Shown here: positions 62,760 to 64,000 of the stretch, piece after piece
Numbering within the stretch: position 1 is the stretch's first letter
Layout: each line of letters starts with the position of its first letter
NCBI GenBank assembly: GCA_012295275.1
Contig: CM022666.1
Location: forward strand, 9,701,002 to 9,765,001
From: Chrysomallon squamiferum
Taxonomy: Eukaryota; Mollusca; Gastropoda; Neomphalida; Peltospiridae
Length of the DNA: 64,000 nt
Reading direction: 5' to 3'
Notes under the pieces: model-generated
What the model saw: only the letters and a program-made list of their open reading frames with translations
What the model was told of the DNA's origin: nothing
Databases searched by the model: none
Position numbers and translations under genes: made by a program

Positions 62760-63575
62760 AATAGTACTACAATGACAACAACGATTACTACTATTAACTA
62801 CTTCCAGTATAAAAACTACTATTACTACCACTATTACAACATTAAAGCCATTTTGTTTTGTTTTTCATACATTATTTCACGGAAAATGTAAAAGGGAACA
62901 GGCATGAATGAAGCCACGAAAAAAATATGCACAAAACACTAGCACAAACATTAAAAATGAAAAATATGTCCTGAAAAATATGTTTCTGAAAGATAAACCA
63001 GCAAGAGATAGAAAGCATACATACAAGTATATATGGCGGAAAGGTATAACGTTTAGGCTACGTCAGTACAAATTTGACAAATATACTACTTTTCGTGACT
63101 CGTTTTATTTACGCATGAGTGAAGACATTTTATTTTTTAAATCTCATTAAACTTCACTAATAAATAAACCAGATATTTGTAACGTACTAAAATTATTTGA
63201 AAGACACAGTTAGCAATACAATTGTCTACAACAACAACCACTATTACTACTATTACTGCTTCCAATATAAAAACTACTATTACTACCACTACTACAACAT
63301 AAAAGCCATTATGATTCATCCTTGTATTATTTCACAGAAAATGTGAAAGTTAACAGGTATGAATGAAGGCACGAAAGAAAGTATACATAAAACATTAGCA
63401 TAAACATTAAAAATGTAAAACATGTCCTGAAATATATGTTTCTGAAAGATAAGTCGGCAAGAGAAAGAATGCATACATACAATTATATATTGCGGAAAGG
63501 TATAACGTTTTATTTACGCCTGAGTGAAGACAAAATTTGTAACGTACTAAAATTATTCCAAAGTCAGTTAGCAGT
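62760..63575. repeat. Local tandem duplication (two units, about 450 and 335 bp)
   Basis: Unit A (about 62775-63222) and unit B (about 63236-63575) share the same order of blocks: AAAAACTACTATTACTACCA, ATTATTTCACxGAAAATGT, CATGTCCTGAAA or ATATGTCCTGAAA, GCGGAAAGGTATAACGTTT and GTAACGTACTAAAATTATT. Unit B lacks about 60 bp after the GTATAACG block and a further short piece. Confidence 0.85.
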
Positions 63576-63684
63576 AAATTTTCATATACGTTTATGAACA
63601 CAAATTTAGGAATCATTAGAGATATAGAATTCTAGAAGATATCGGAAATATTTCTTTTAAGCACACTTGTGAAAATTCATGAAT

Positions 63685-63718
<34 letters not shown>

Positions 63719-63862
63719 CGTATTTGTGTCACTATTTTTTCTTTCTAGAAATAAATCATTTTTTTACCGGAGAAATAGGACGAAAAATTCCATAATTCAG
63801 TTAATATCGTCACGAATGAAAAGTAGCTCGATATTCAATAATATCGGGATATCCTCATACAA

Positions 63863-63872
63863 GTCACGTGAC
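63863..63872. promoter_or_regulatory. Palindromic E-box (GTCACGTGAC)
   Basis: A perfect 10-bp palindrome with a CACGTG core, the site type bound by bHLH-zip factors (MITF/TFE, USF, MYC). It lies 22 bp from an E2F-like site in the least AT-rich stretch of the right end. Confidence 0.35.
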
Positions 63873-63893
63873 CGAAATTCTGCAGACGTGAAG

Positions 63894-63902
63894 TTTCGCG
63901 CC
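63894..63902 (+). promoter_or_regulatory. E2F-like site (TTTCGCGCC)
   Basis: It matches the E2F consensus TTTSSCGC. Together with the nearby E-box it suggests a promoter for a gene beyond the right edge. CG-containing 9-mers are rare in this AT-rich DNA. Confidence 0.35.
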
Positions 63903-64000
63903 AGTTTGGAATATCGAATAACAAGTATGCAAAGGGGAAGAAAATTATTGCTTTAACAGTTTGTATCGTTGGCGGTTTAACATCATTAAAACGTACATGG

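Larger units (their letters stand above)
61470..64000. other. Region upstream of the exchanger gene
   Basis: It should contain the exchanger promoter and any non-coding first exon; neither can be placed. It holds (AAT)n at 61614-61642, trinucleotide tracts (62650-62830, 63225-63300), a local duplication (62760-63570) and a less AT-rich right edge with candidate regulatory sites. Confidence 0.55.

Overview
The window is nuclear DNA of a metazoan, most likely a marine invertebrate. It is strongly AT-rich, crowded with (AAT)n, (TAAA)n, (GT)n and (GA)n microsatellites, and its genes are split into many small exons joined by GT-AG introns of about 0.1 to 14 kb. I cannot name the species. The gene set (a NIT-domain membrane guanylate cyclase, a PRKX/PKA-C3 kinase, a GFI1/Senseless zinc-finger factor and a plasma-membrane Na+/H+ exchanger) points to an invertebrate animal, perhaps a lophotrochozoan; that is inference.

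Layout, left to right. 1-2554: non-coding, with a hAT-like fragment; probably intron of the next gene. 2555-2772 (+): last coding exon of a GFI1/Senseless C2H2 repressor. 2773-7684: AT-rich spacer with a MITE and a decayed Tigger/pogo element. 7685-26567 (-): a complete eight-exon PRKX/PKA-C3-type kinase (347 aa), whose 13.8-kb first intron holds most of the microsatellites and a possible decayed transposon; a perfect palindromic CRE lies about 150 bp upstream of its ATG. 26568-31562: spacer with two SINE-tail-like copies. 31563-38046 (-): a nine-exon (possibly ten-exon) NIT-domain receptor guanylate cyclase (646 or 689 aa). 38055-45632: spacer with minisatellites and a dead DNA transposon with long inverted termini. 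45633-61401 (-): a complete 22-exon SLC9A-type Na+/H+ exchanger (809 aa) with a solo-LTR-like element and a MITE in its introns. 61470-64000: spacer with a local duplication and, at the right edge, an E-box and an E2F-like site.

I joined every exon by hand. All phases match and all reading frames stay open, so the three minus-strand genes appear intact. They are a cAMP-type kinase, a cGMP-producing receptor and an ion exchanger of a family commonly regulated by cyclic nucleotides. They lie head to tail on one strand, but nothing in the sequence shows a functional link.

The most unusual feature is in the introns. In at least six introns of the exchanger and cyclase genes, tandem repeats are built from a splice junction itself: the last exon bases plus the 5' splice site, or the 3' splice site plus the first exon bases. 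The clearest case is exchanger intron 13, which carries seven to eight 70-72 bp copies of the upstream exon's donor edge at one end and four copies of the downstream exon's acceptor edge at the other. The nearest extra acceptor would add 21 codons in frame. This looks like a recurrent mode of intron growth and a possible source of alternative splicing.
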